Shown here piece after piece: positions 7,400 through 14,324 of a stretch of DNA of 14,325 nucleotides; positions within the stretch are counted from its first letter, which is position 1; the number at the start of each line of letters is the position of its first letter. The translations under genes were made by a program, and so were the position numbers. The DNA comes from Methanobrevibacter sp. (GTDB lineage: Archaea > Methanobacteriota > Methanobacteria > Methanobacteriales > Methanobacteriaceae). The notes under the pieces were generated by a model. That model was not told the DNA's origin and did no database searches. It saw only the letters and a list, made by a program, of their open reading frames with translations. The stretch spans positions 1-14,325 of the forward strand of contig JADLKP010000037.1 in assembly GCA_016838945.1 (NCBI GenBank), read 5' to 3'.

Positions 7400-8434
7400 T
7401 TATCTTTCTAATACTTTCATTTGCCAACGAAGACCAATATTAAATGTGTTGTATTGTACATCAGCATTATTACTTGCCCAATAGGCATGAATACGAACAT
7501 CTTTTTTGTCTTTTATAGGGAAATATTCCAATCCAATTCCATAAAATAAATATTCTGTTCCAGGGAAAACATATCTATCATAAACAAATAATTCATGAGG
7601 ATTTTGTGCTTTGTTTTGGTCGTACCCAGCTTTAGCAAATACTCTTAACTTCTTATTTATATTATAAATTCCATTTCCAATAATGGAATAGTCGGAAAAG
7701 AAATTGCTTTGCTCAGATGAAGCTCTATTCATTAAATCAAGTTCCAAAGAAAAGTTGCCAATGTTGAACTTGTTCCCCAAAACTATATAGTTAATGAAAT
7801 GTCCTTTTTCATATTCAACCATATTTGTTGAATAGATGGTTTTAAACCAGTCCATATTGCCATACCAAATCAAATTATATGAATATAGACTTGAAAAGTT
7901 TTTGGTTGAGAAAGGAGAGTTGGATATTTGGAATCCAATATTATGATTTTTGTTTGGACTTGTATAGTTAATCATAGCTCCAAGTTCATAACAATAAACA
8001 TTATTCCAGAAATTTGACCAAAAATATTGATCAATTGGAGCATAATCATATTCCCATCCTCCAATCATTACAACTTGCTTCCCTGCAGAAAGAGTTAAGG
8101 CATCATTCATTTTATAATTTAAATAAGCCCAATCAATGGAATGAAAATTACTCATGTTTTCTTTACCTGCCAATTGAAAATTATCAACTGCATTTATTGA
8201 AAAACGCTGACGATAGTTGTATGAAAATTTTTCGTTAATTTCTCCATCAACAATAATGTTAAAATACTTCCCATTAATACTTGAAACGGTGTTGGAGTCT
8301 TTGTTTGTTGGAACCCAAGTTTCAAAATCACATCGTGCATCGAATTTTAATCTAACTTTTGGGTTTATATCTTGGGAAAATGAAAATAAAGGTAATAAAT
8401 TGATTAATAATAATAAGGTGCAAATCTTTCTCAC
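7400..8434 (-). CDS. Outer-membrane beta-barrel porin, O/P-like, GTG start
   Basis: The 344-residue protein begins with a signal peptide of about 20 residues (MRKICTLLLLINLLPLFSFS, then Q). It continues with alternating aromatic and polar beta-strands typical of Bacteroidota porins of the phosphate-selective O/P type: YFNIIVDGEINEKFSYNYRQ, ALTLSAGKQVVMIGGWEYD, and FNIGLRWQMKV at the end. It probably forms a passive outer-membrane channel; the substrate cannot be read from sequence. The start is GTG (complement of 8432-8434). An in-frame TAA lies two codons upstream, so no earlier start is possible, and the signal peptide fits this start. It is the first gene of an operon with the membrane protein at 6239-7378 and has a promoter-like box at 8468-8475. 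Confidence 0.8.
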   Translation of the reverse strand: MRKICTLLLLINLLPLFSFSQDINPKVRLKFDARCDFETWVPTNKDSNTVSSINGKYFNIIVDGEINEKFSYNYRQRFSINAVDNFQLAGKENMSNFHSIDWAYLNYKMNDALTLSAGKQVVMIGGWEYDYAPIDQYFWSNFWNNVYCYELGAMINYTSPNKNHNIGFQISNSPFSTKNFSSLYSYNLIWYGNMDWFKTIYSTNMVEYEKGHFINYIVLGNKFNIGNFSLELDLMNRASSEQSNFFSDYSIIGNGIYNINKKLRVFAKAGYDQNKAQNPHELFVYDRYVFPGTEYLFYGIGLEYFPIKDKKDVRIHAYWASNNADVQYNTFNIGLRWQMKVLER

Positions 8435-8467
8435 GTCTAATTAATTTTTCTTGCTTAAAAAACGGTG

Positions 8468-8499
8468 CAAAGATAATACTTATCTTTAAATTAAAAACA
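8468..8499 (-). promoter_or_regulatory. Promoter of the porin operon
   Basis: On the minus strand TATCTTTG (8475 down to 8468) is a perfect TAnnTTTG -7 box. TGTT (8499 to 8496), 20 bp upstream, partly matches the -33 TTTG element. The predicted start of transcription is about 30 nt before the GTG start codon. Confidence 0.6.
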
Positions 8500-8623
8500 T
8501 ATTTTGAATTAATCTCCTTTCATAGTAGCAATATAGGTTAAAAGCTTATTCTATATTAAATAAGACTGATTGTTGTTTAATGAAAATTAACCGGAGTAAT
8601 TTTCGCTCAATAATGCCTTAGAA

Positions 8624-8653
8624 TTTGGCTCTCTGGTTTTTTTACTATCTTTG
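8624..8653 (+). promoter_or_regulatory. Promoter of the YitT-family gene
   Basis: TATCTTTG (8646-8653) is a perfect Bacteroidota -7 box, and TTTG (8624-8627) is a perfect -33 element with an 18-bp spacer. Transcription would begin about 30 nt before the ATG at 8689. The ten-base core TATCTTTGCA is identical to the one in the divergent porin promoter. The rest of the 254-bp divergent region (8435-8688) shows no clear operator. Confidence 0.7.
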
Positions 8654-8688
8654 CAAACTTTTAAATCAATAAATACGATTAAAGAAAT

Positions 8689-9618
8689 ATGACGACACAA
8701 AAGAATGAAAAATTGTTTTCAAAACAATGGATTAAGGCATATGCTCTTATTCTGGTTGGTAGCTTCTTATTTGCTGCCGGAGATGTAATGTTTGTTAACC
8801 CATATCGCTTGGCTCCTGGCGGAACTTATGGTCTTGCCAATGTGTTCAACACACTTTGGCCTTGGAAAATTAGCTACTATGCTTTTTGTATGGATATTCC
8901 TCTTCTATTAATTGGAACTTGGATTTTAGGCCCAAAATTTGGAATTAAAACAGTTGTTTCAACTTTTTTGATTTTAGGTTTTGTGTGGTTATTAGAATCA
9001 ACTTGGGGATATAATCCAGTAATTCATGATGGATTTATTGCAGATGCTCTACCTGGTCAATTGAATTTCGTTCCTGACTATTTCTTAAATACATTAGTTG
9101 CTGGGCTTATTTATGGATTAGCCATTGGTATGATTTTTAAATCAGGAGCTACTTCTGGAGGAAGCGATATTATAGCAATGATATTAAATAAATATACTAA
9201 AATATCTCTTGGAACACTTGTTTTAATTGTTGACTCAACAATTACTCTAACAACCTTATTCGCTTTTGGTCAATTCCGATTACCTATTTACTCAATACTG
9301 TTGATTGTTATTGAAAGTAAGATAATTGATATGGTGATAGATGGACTTAAGACTTATAAGACAGTTTTTATTGTCAGTGATAAATATGATGATGTTAGAA
9401 ATGCAATTCTTAATGATTTGAATCGTGGTGGAACTTGCATTAATTGTATGGGAATGTATCAAGGAACAGAAAGAAAAATAATCTATACTACTGTTTCAAG
9501 AACTGAATTTGTCAAACTTAAAGAAGGAATAAAAGGTATTGATCCTAATGCTTTTATTAATGTTGTTGATAGCAGTGAAATTTTAGGTAAGGGTTTCAAA
9601 GAAATTCAAGCAAATTAA
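8689..9618 (+). CDS. YitT family membrane protein (DUF161/DUF2179)
   Basis: The 309-residue protein has five or six hydrophobic segments between residues ~15 and ~218, including the conserved NPYRLAPGGTYGLANVF block (37-53) and GATSGGSD (153-160) that mark the YitT family. A soluble C-terminal DUF2179-like domain follows at about 222-280 (KTVFIVSDKYDDVRNAIL, then RGGTCINCMGMYQG). Members are inner-membrane proteins with no established biochemical function; the C-terminal fold is thought to resemble small-molecule regulatory domains. The gene is single: a strong promoter precedes it and an 18-bp hairpin terminator follows 20 bp after the stop. The ATG at 8689 is preceded by an A-rich stretch and gives a normal N-terminus. 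Confidence 0.92.
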   Translation: MTTQKNEKLFSKQWIKAYALILVGSFLFAAGDVMFVNPYRLAPGGTYGLANVFNTLWPWKISYYAFCMDIPLLLIGTWILGPKFGIKTVVSTFLILGFVWLLESTWGYNPVIHDGFIADALPGQLNFVPDYFLNTLVAGLIYGLAIGMIFKSGATSGGSDIIAMILNKYTKISLGTLVLIVDSTITLTTLFAFGQFRLPIYSILLIVIESKIIDMVIDGLKTYKTVFIVSDKYDDVRNAILNDLNRGGTCINCMGMYQGTERKIIYTTVSRTEFVKLKEGIKGIDPNAFINVVDSSEILGKGFKEIQAN

Positions 9619-9637
9619 TAGTAAGTAATTTATAATA

Positions 9638-9677
9638 AACAAAAGGATATAAAGTGCAAACTTTATATCCTTTTGTT
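9638..9677 (+). terminator. Strong intrinsic terminator after the YitT gene
   Basis: A perfect 18-bp inverted repeat (AACAAAAGGATATAAAGT at 9638-9655 and ACTTTATATCCTTTTGTT at 9660-9677) encloses a GCAA tetraloop of the stable GNRA type. It starts 20 bp after the stop codon. The 3' arm is U-rich and is followed by TTATTT only at 9680 onward, so the run of U residues is inside the stem. Confidence 0.85.
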
Positions 9678-9721
9678 ATTTATGAGATTCCATTGACTTT
9701 ATTGAAAAAAAGTCAATCATA

Positions 9722-9790
9722 ATGAAAAATATATCAGTTATATTTTTATTTTTGATTGATATAATTTCGATTTTGATTGAGCTTTTATAA
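9722..9790 (+). other. Possible 22-residue hydrophobic small ORF
   Basis: ATG at 9722 to TAA at 9788-9790 encodes 22 residues, almost all hydrophobic after MKN, enough for one membrane span. The size and composition recall membrane-active small peptides, but no clear ribosome binding site or promoter is seen. The frame lies in an AT-rich, partly repetitive stretch where such ORFs arise by chance. It may not be a gene. Confidence 0.15.
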
Positions 9791-9890
9791 CTCGTTATTT
9801 TATTTTACTAACTCCTTACTTTAATTTTTTCTTTCTTTACTTTAGTAAATTCTTTCTTCGTTTTATTTTGCTGAAATAAGGTTTTATTTT
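9743..9890. repeat. Degenerate array with 21-bp period
   Basis: Neighbouring segments share short matches at exactly 21-bp offsets: TTTTGATTGA at 9750 and 9771, TAACTCGTTATTTTA at 9788 against TAACTCCTTACTTTA at 9809, TTACTTTA at 9816 and 9837, and GTTTTATTTT at 9860 and 9881. Some units hold hyphenated palindromes, such as TAAC-TC-GTTA (9788-9797) and TTTACT-TT-AGTAAA (9836-9849). The design resembles the array at 3711-3918, but the sequence is far more AT-rich and the units are less alike. Chance matches are likelier in this composition, so confidence is moderate. Confidence 0.5.
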
Positions 9891-10017
9891 CTATCAATAT
9901 ATTCTACGGAAAAATAGAATTTATAAAGACTAAATAATAACTTTTATTTTATTATGCTCATGTTATTATTTCCAACTAATTGTAGAATATATAATTATTC
10001 TTATTAGTAAAGATTGG

Positions 10018-10036
10018 ATTTGAAATAATTTCAAAT
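10018..10036. promoter_or_regulatory. 19-bp operator-like palindrome
   Basis: ATTTGAAAT-A-ATTTCAAAT is a perfect 9-bp inverted repeat around a single base. It ends a few bases before the presumed -33 region of the downstream gene, a position typical of an activator or repressor site. AT-rich composition raises the chance of coincidence. Confidence 0.4.
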
Positions 10037-10041
10037 AAGCT

Positions 10042-10071
10042 ATTTAATTTATAATTTTAATTGTAAGTTTG
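10042..10071 (+). promoter_or_regulatory. Probable promoter of the metallopeptidase gene
   Basis: TAAGTTTG (10064-10071) matches the -7 consensus TAnnTTTG exactly. ATTT at 10042-10045, 18 bp upstream, is a partial -33 element. Transcription would start near 10077, about 40 nt before the chosen start codon. Confidence 0.55.
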
Positions 10072-10120
10072 CAAAATAAAAAATGAATGTACTTATTGTA
10101 TGTCTTTAAAATATACTATG

Positions 10121-11548
10121 ATGAAAAAATTAATTTCCTTATTCGTATTCACTTTACTCTTATTGCCATCATTGTTTTCTCAAAACAAAACATTAGACGT
10201 TAAGGTTGATGAAAGAACTGAACTTCTTGGTGTGGTTTGTTATTTAGCAGATTATGATGAGTATAAGCGTTCAATTTTATTTAAAGAGTTCACTAATAAT
10301 ATTGAAGAATACTTTAGACCTTATTTAAAAGATAGTGTATTTTCTTATGCAAAATATTTAAAACAAGAAAGAGGGATAGGATATGATGCTCCAATGTCTT
10401 ATGCAATAAATTTAACTATTAAGGATAGCTTAAGATTCAATACAAATATTCAATATAATATTTGGGAGCATGATAATAGATGGACAAAAGAGATTGCAGA
10501 ACATTTTCTTTTACTATTAAATGATTTCTATTTCAAGACTAATTTTAAAGAGTTCTATAATAAGAATTTTGATTTCTACTCCAAATTGGAAGAAGGATTT
10601 AAACCATTAATTAATGAAGTTAATTTATCTTGGTTCGATAGTTTCTATTCTCAAAAAAGTAATAATAATTTCTCAGTCATTATTTCTCCAATAAGTGGTC
10701 CTAATAATTATGGTCCTAAATTGACATATAAAAACTCAGATGAAGATGTTTATTCTATTATGGGTTCTTGGATATATGACAGTACTATGACTATTAATAA
10801 GAAAACATCAATTTATATTATTCAAACCTTAATTCATGAATTTAATCATAGCTATTGTAATCCTATAGTTGAGAAACATTGGGATTTAATAGAAAAGAAT
10901 TCAGAGAAAATTTATAAATTAGTTGATGTGGATATGAGCAATCAAGCTTATCCTAGTCCTGTTTATATGATGAATGAAACATTTGTAAGAGCAGCGGCAA
11001 TAAAATATCTTGCTGATAATACAAAGATAGATCTGGAAAGTCTTTTTAAAGAAGAAGAAGGTAGAAGTTTTTTCTGCATTAGAGATGTTTATCAGGCTTT
11101 TGATAATTATTCAAAAGAACGTTCTAAATATCCAAATTTTGACTCTTTCATGCCTGAATTTGCAAATCAATTCAACAAAATCAATGCAAGGAAGTTAAAA
11201 AAGGCTATAAAGAATTATTATTCAGATTTTACTATAAAAATATCGATAAAAGATGGACAAGAGAATGTTTCTCCTCAAACAAAAAAAATTGTTATAAAGT
11301 TTAATAGAGAAATGAATACTGGATGTAATGGAATTAGTTGGGGAAGAAAATCCCATGCATCATATTTACCAAAAGTTATTACTGCAAATTGGAATAATGA
11401 GACAAAGAAAGAATGGGTACTGGATGTTGAGTTAGAGCCAAATAAAGAATACTCTCTTTCATTTCCATATAGATTCTTTTATGATTCAAAAGGGAAACAA
11501 GGAGATAGAAATAAAACATTCTACTTAGACTTTAAAACAGGTAAATAA
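10121..11548 (+). CDS. Secreted HExxH putative metallopeptidase, DUF4932-like, with C-terminal Ig-like domain
   Basis: A signal peptide MKKLISLFVFTLLLLPSLFS precedes Q, which decided the start at 10121; ATGs at 10100 and 10118 are in frame but would only add residues before it. The mature N-terminus (VDERTELLGVVCYLADYDEY) matches the opening typical of DUF4932 proteins. A zinc-protease motif HEFNH lies at residues 239-243 and a candidate third ligand is E286 in NETFVRA, giving a gluzincin-like layout. From about residue 369 to the end the sequence (FTIKISIKDGQENVSPQ, then KIVIKFNREMN) looks like a bacterial Ig-like domain (Big_5/SbsA type). No lipobox is seen, so it is periplasmic or secreted. 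Substrate and activity are unknown. An NlpC/P60 lipoprotein gene follows after 38 bp. No acquired-sequence signs beyond low GC. Confidence 0.8.
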   Translation: MKKLISLFVFTLLLLPSLFSQNKTLDVKVDERTELLGVVCYLADYDEYKRSILFKEFTNNIEEYFRPYLKDSVFSYAKYLKQERGIGYDAPMSYAINLTIKDSLRFNTNIQYNIWEHDNRWTKEIAEHFLLLLNDFYFKTNFKEFYNKNFDFYSKLEEGFKPLINEVNLSWFDSFYSQKSNNNFSVIISPISGPNNYGPKLTYKNSDEDVYSIMGSWIYDSTMTINKKTSIYIIQTLIHEFNHSYCNPIVEKHWDLIEKNSEKIYKLVDVDMSNQAYPSPVYMMNETFVRAAAIKYLADNTKIDLESLFKEEEGRSFFCIRDVYQAFDNYSKERSKYPNFDSFMPEFANQFNKINARKLKKAIKNYYSDFTIKISIKDGQENVSPQTKKIVIKFNREMNTGCNGISWGRKSHASYLPKVITANWNNETKKEWVLDVELEPNKEYSLSFPYRFFYDSKGKQGDRNKTFYLDFKTGK

Positions 11549-11586
11549 TCAAGATACTTTTAATTCACATTAGATAGCTTTAAAAA

Positions 11587-12144
11587 ATGAAGAAACAATA
11601 CTTATATATAATATTACTAATTTCTACTCTTTCAATTTCAAGTTGCTCTTTATTAAAGAAACCTTCTAATGAAGAAACAGCTTGGGAAATTGAATTTGAC
11701 AACGAAAGAGATACTTCAAAGCCAATAAAGAAGGAAGAGGTTAAGATAGAAAATAAAACATTGGCTAATTATTATGAAAGTTGGTTAGGAACTCCTCATG
11801 TAATGGGAGGGACAACAAAGAAAGGTGTTGATTGTAGCGGTTTTGTGCAGAATGTATATAAGGATGTTTATGGGATAATGCTTCCTAGAACTGCTGCTGA
11901 AATGGAGAAAGCTCTGGAACCAATAGAATCGAAATCTTCTCTTAAGGAAGGCGATTTGGTTTTCTTTAAAAATAAGAGCAAGAAAGTAAGTCATGTTGGA
12001 ATCTATTTAAAAGACAATACTTTTGTGCATACCTCAACTTCTCAAGGTGTTGTTATCTCAAGTTTAAACGATAAGTATTGGGTAAAATATTACTATAGGG
12101 GAGGAAGACACCCTAAATTAAAGAAGTTAAAAGGTAAAAACTAA
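11587..12144 (+). CDS. NlpC/P60 family lipoprotein, peptidoglycan endopeptidase
   Basis: The 185-residue protein has a lipoprotein signal with lipobox ending at C20 (LSISSC), so it should be anchored in a membrane, probably the outer one. After a charged linker (21-58) comes an NlpC/P60 domain: WLGTPHVMGG (66-75), the catalytic C83 in VDCSGFVQ, LPRTAAEM, EGDLVFF, H136 in SHVGIY and the third polar residue H148 in FVHTST. This is the Cys-His-His arrangement of Spr/MepS-type cell-wall hydrolases, which cut stem-peptide bonds to D,L-diaminopimelate. It lies 38 bp after the metallopeptidase gene and may share its transcript. It ends in a direct repeat of AAAAGGTAAAA (12129-12139 and 12143-12153) next to the convergent lolA gene. 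Confidence 0.93.
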   Translation: MKKQYLYIILLISTLSISSCSLLKKPSNEETAWEIEFDNERDTSKPIKKEEVKIENKTLANYYESWLGTPHVMGGTTKKGVDCSGFVQNVYKDVYGIMLPRTAAEMEKALEPIESKSSLKEGDLVFFKNKSKKVSHVGIYLKDNTFVHTSTSQGVVISSLNDKYWVKYYYRGGRHPKLKKLKGKN

Positions 12145-12168
12145 AAGGTAAAAGTGTTTCTTTCCTTT
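12144..12168. terminator. Weak hairpin between convergent nlpC and lolA genes
   Basis: AAAGG-TA-AAAG (12144-12154) pairs with CTTTCCTTT (12160-12168) around a 5-nt loop, with a 2-nt bulge. It sits across the last base of the NlpC stop and the lolA stop codon. The pairing is imperfect, so termination is only possible. Confidence 0.3.
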
Positions 12169-12808
12169 ATCTTAAATCAACAACATTTGCATTTGGATAG
12201 TTCTTTTTATTGAATACAAAATTGCTATCTTTCAAAGGAACTTTTGTTTTGTAATTTGTTATACTATAAGTATAGGATTTTGAAGAGCGATAGTTTACTT
12301 CAATTGAAGAGATTCTATTAGTTTTAACATTTGTTTTAAGCCTTACTTTTGAAAACTCCGATTTAGTTTTTGGTATAAGGTCAATAATGTAATTTCCTTT
12401 TTCTTCTCTAATTAGTTTGGGACGAAATTTAGAATTTGCCTCAGAAATGAACTTTGAGATATTAAGAATTTCGTTTTGTGAATCTTCAACACTATTTATA
12501 GTTACTTCATTTGTTTCTTGCTGATAAATCCAAATAGATGTTCCATCACAGAAAATCTTATTTCCTGAGAAATTTCCAAAATACTTGTTTCCTTTAAAAG
12601 AAAATTCTCCTTTTTGACCACTTGTTTTTACTCCTTTTTCTGTAAAAGAGAATGAAATACTAATAGGGGATTCTGATTTTAGTTTTTGAGCAACAGAATT
12701 AATAATCTTTTCAGCCTTTGAGTCAATTACAACTCCATTTTTTATGGATGTTTGAGAAAAAGCAATGCTATTAATTAATATGAATAACAATAAAACAAAT
12801 CTTTTCAT
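12167..12808 (-). CDS. lolA: Outer-membrane lipoprotein carrier protein LolA
   Basis: LolA is a periplasmic chaperone that takes lipoproteins released by LolCDE at the inner membrane to the outer membrane. The 213-residue protein has a signal peptide (MKRFVLLLFILINSIAFS, then Q) and a beta-rich mature part with the usual order: SFSFTEKGVKTSGQKGEFSF, KIFCDGTSIWIYQQETNEV (the strand and W/Y region that form the hydrophobic cavity) and a C-terminal FVFNKKNYPNANVVDLR typical of Bacteroidota LolA. It starts 4 bp after the ftsK stop, so the two are co-transcribed; ftsK followed by lolA is a common arrangement. No lolB is expected in this phylum. Confidence 0.92.
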   Translation of the reverse strand: MKRFVLLLFILINSIAFSQTSIKNGVVIDSKAEKIINSVAQKLKSESPISISFSFTEKGVKTSGQKGEFSFKGNKYFGNFSGNKIFCDGTSIWIYQQETNEVTINSVEDSQNEILNISKFISEANSKFRPKLIREEKGNYIIDLIPKTKSEFSKVRLKTNVKTNRISSIEVNYRSSKSYTYSITNYKTKVPLKDSNFVFNKKNYPNANVVDLR

Positions 12809-12812
12809 AATC

Positions 12813-14324
12813 TTATTTTCCTAAATATTCTCGTAAAAGTTGGTCAAGTTCAACCTCTGTTTTAATTTTAACTTCTCTTGCTTTAGAGCCTTCAAATGGT
12901 CCAACAATTCCTGCAGCTTCCAATTGGTCAATTATTCTTCCAGCTCTATTATATCCAAGAGATAGTTTACGCTGAATGATTGAAGTGGAGCCATGCTGAA
13001 GTGCAACAATAATTCTTGCTGCTTCTTCAAATTTATCGTCTATTTGTCTTGGGTCAAACTCTTTGTTCGGTTCAGCGTTTTCATCAATGTATTCTGGTAA
13101 AAGGAAGGTTTCTGGATATCCTCTTTGATTTCCAACAAACTCTGCCATTTGTTCAATTTCTTGAGTGTCTATCAAAGCGCATTGAATTCTTATCATATCA
13201 TTGTTTACAGAAAGTAATAAATCTCCACGACCTATCAATTGGTCGGCTCCAGAGGCATCAAGAATAGTCCTTGAATCTATTTTAGAAGTTACTCTAAATG
13301 CTACTCTTGCAGGGAAGTTTGCTTTTATTATACCAGTAATAATATTAACAGATGGACGTTGAGTTGCAATAATAAGATGAATTCCAACTGCACGAGCTAA
13401 TTGAGCTAAACGAGCTATTGGCATTTCAATTTCTTTTCCTGCAGTCATTATCAAATCTGCAAACTCATCAATAACCAAAACAATATATGGCAAATAGCGA
13501 TGTCCTTCTTCAGGATTAAGTCTTTTTGAACAAAATTTAGGATTATATTCCTTAATGTTCTTTACTTGTGCATTCTTCAATAAATCATATCTTTGATCCA
13601 TTTCAATGCAAAGAGAGTTTAACGTTCTTACAACTTTTCTTGTATCTGTAATTATGGCTTCATCTGAATCGGGAAGTTTGGCTAAATAATGTCTTTCTAT
13701 TTTAGTATAAAGTGATAGTTCAACCTTTTTAGGGTCAACCATTACAAATTTTAATTCTGCAGGGTGTTTCTTGTATAGTAAAGAAGTTATAATTGCATTT
13801 AATCCTACAGATTTTCCTTGTCCAGTTGCTCCAGCCATTAAAAGGTGAGGCATTTTAGTTAGGTCAGCAACATAAGGAAGATTTGAAATTGTTTTACCAA
13901 TAGCAATTGGGAGTTCATATTTACAATTAACAAACTCAGGAGATTCAAGCATTGTTTTCATTGAAACAACTTGAGGATGCTGATTTGGAACTTCAATACC
14001 AATTGTTCCTCTTCCTGGAATAGGTGCAATTATACGTATCCCAAGTGCAGAAAGACTAAGAGCAATATCATCTTCAAGATTTTTAATCTTTGAAATTCTA
14101 ATTCCTGGAGCAGGAACAATTTCATATAGAGTAACTGTTGGTCCTGGTGTTGCAACAATCTTTGAAATATCAATACTGTAATTTTTTAAGGTATTGACAA
14201 TCCTATCTTTGTTGGCAACAAGTTCTTCCTGTTTTACTTCTATGTTCTTTTCTTCATAATTGATTAAGAATTCTGTTGAAGGTAGTATGAAAGAAGATAA
14301 GTCTTCTTTAGGGTCATAAGTAGT
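12813..14324 (-). CDS. ftsK: DNA translocase FtsK, C-terminal part (start outside window)
   Basis: FtsK is a septal hexameric ATPase that pumps DNA toward the dif site during division and activates XerCD recombination. The frame is open to the window edge, giving the last 503 residues. The ATG at 13959-13961 is internal: upstream codons encode the conserved alpha/beta region, including KIVATPGPTVTLYEI and IRIIAPIPGRGTIGIEVPN. Walker A GATGQGKS is encoded at 13809-13832 and Walker B VLVIDEFADL at 13452-13481. LIIATQRPSVNIITG is the ATPase signature. The C-terminal gamma winged-helix domain (from about QHGSTSIIQRKLSLGYNRAGRIIDQLE) reads to the end, which recognises polar DNA motifs. The N-terminal membrane region lies beyond position 14325. 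lolA follows after 4 bp. Confidence 0.97.
   Translation of the reverse strand, partial: TTYDPKEDLSSFILPSTEFLINYEEKNIEVKQEELVANKDRIVNTLKNYSIDISKIVATPGPTVTLYEIVPAPGIRISKIKNLEDDIALSLSALGIRIIAPIPGRGTIGIEVPNQHPQVVSMKTMLESPEFVNCKYELPIAIGKTISNLPYVADLTKMPHLLMAGATGQGKSVGLNAIITSLLYKKHPAELKFVMVDPKKVELSLYTKIERHYLAKLPDSDEAIITDTRKVVRTLNSLCIEMDQRYDLLKNAQVKNIKEYNPKFCSKRLNPEEGHRYLPYIVLVIDEFADLIMTAGKEIEMPIARLAQLARAVGIHLIIATQRPSVNIITGIIKANFPARVAFRVTSKIDSRTILDASGADQLIGRGDLLLSVNNDMIRIQCALIDTQEIEQMAEFVGNQRGYPETFLLPEYIDENAEPNKEFDPRQIDDKFEEAARIIVALQHGSTSIIQRKLSLGYNRAGRIIDQLEAAGIVGPFEGSKAREVKIKTEVELDQLLREYLGK

Larger units (their letters stand above)
9891..10099. other. AT-rich upstream region of the metallopeptidase gene
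   Basis: No gene is visible here. An inverted repeat, AAATAATAAC (from about 9933) with GTTATTATTT (about 9962-9971), is separated by 20 nt. The stretch from 10018 on holds the palindrome and promoter listed separately. Together with 9678-9742, which contains only a 9-bp hairpin (ATTGACTTT 9692-9700 with AAAGTCAAT 9709-9717), it completes the 480-bp gap between genes. Confidence 0.4.

Noticed and set aside
9692..9717. Sigma-70 style promoter or second terminator from TTGACT and the 9-bp hairpin
   Set aside because: Bacteroidota promoters do not use TTGACA/TATAAT, and the hairpin has no U-tract and follows a much stronger terminator.
10100..10120. Upstream in-frame ATG start for the metallopeptidase
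   Set aside because: It would place MSLKYTM before a complete signal peptide; the ATG at 10121 gives a standard Lys-Lys n-region. The ATG at 10118 remains possible.
12813..13961. Complete 382-residue FtsK-like ATPase starting at 13961
   Set aside because: The frame stays open to the window edge and the upstream codons encode conserved FtsK sequence, so this Met is internal.
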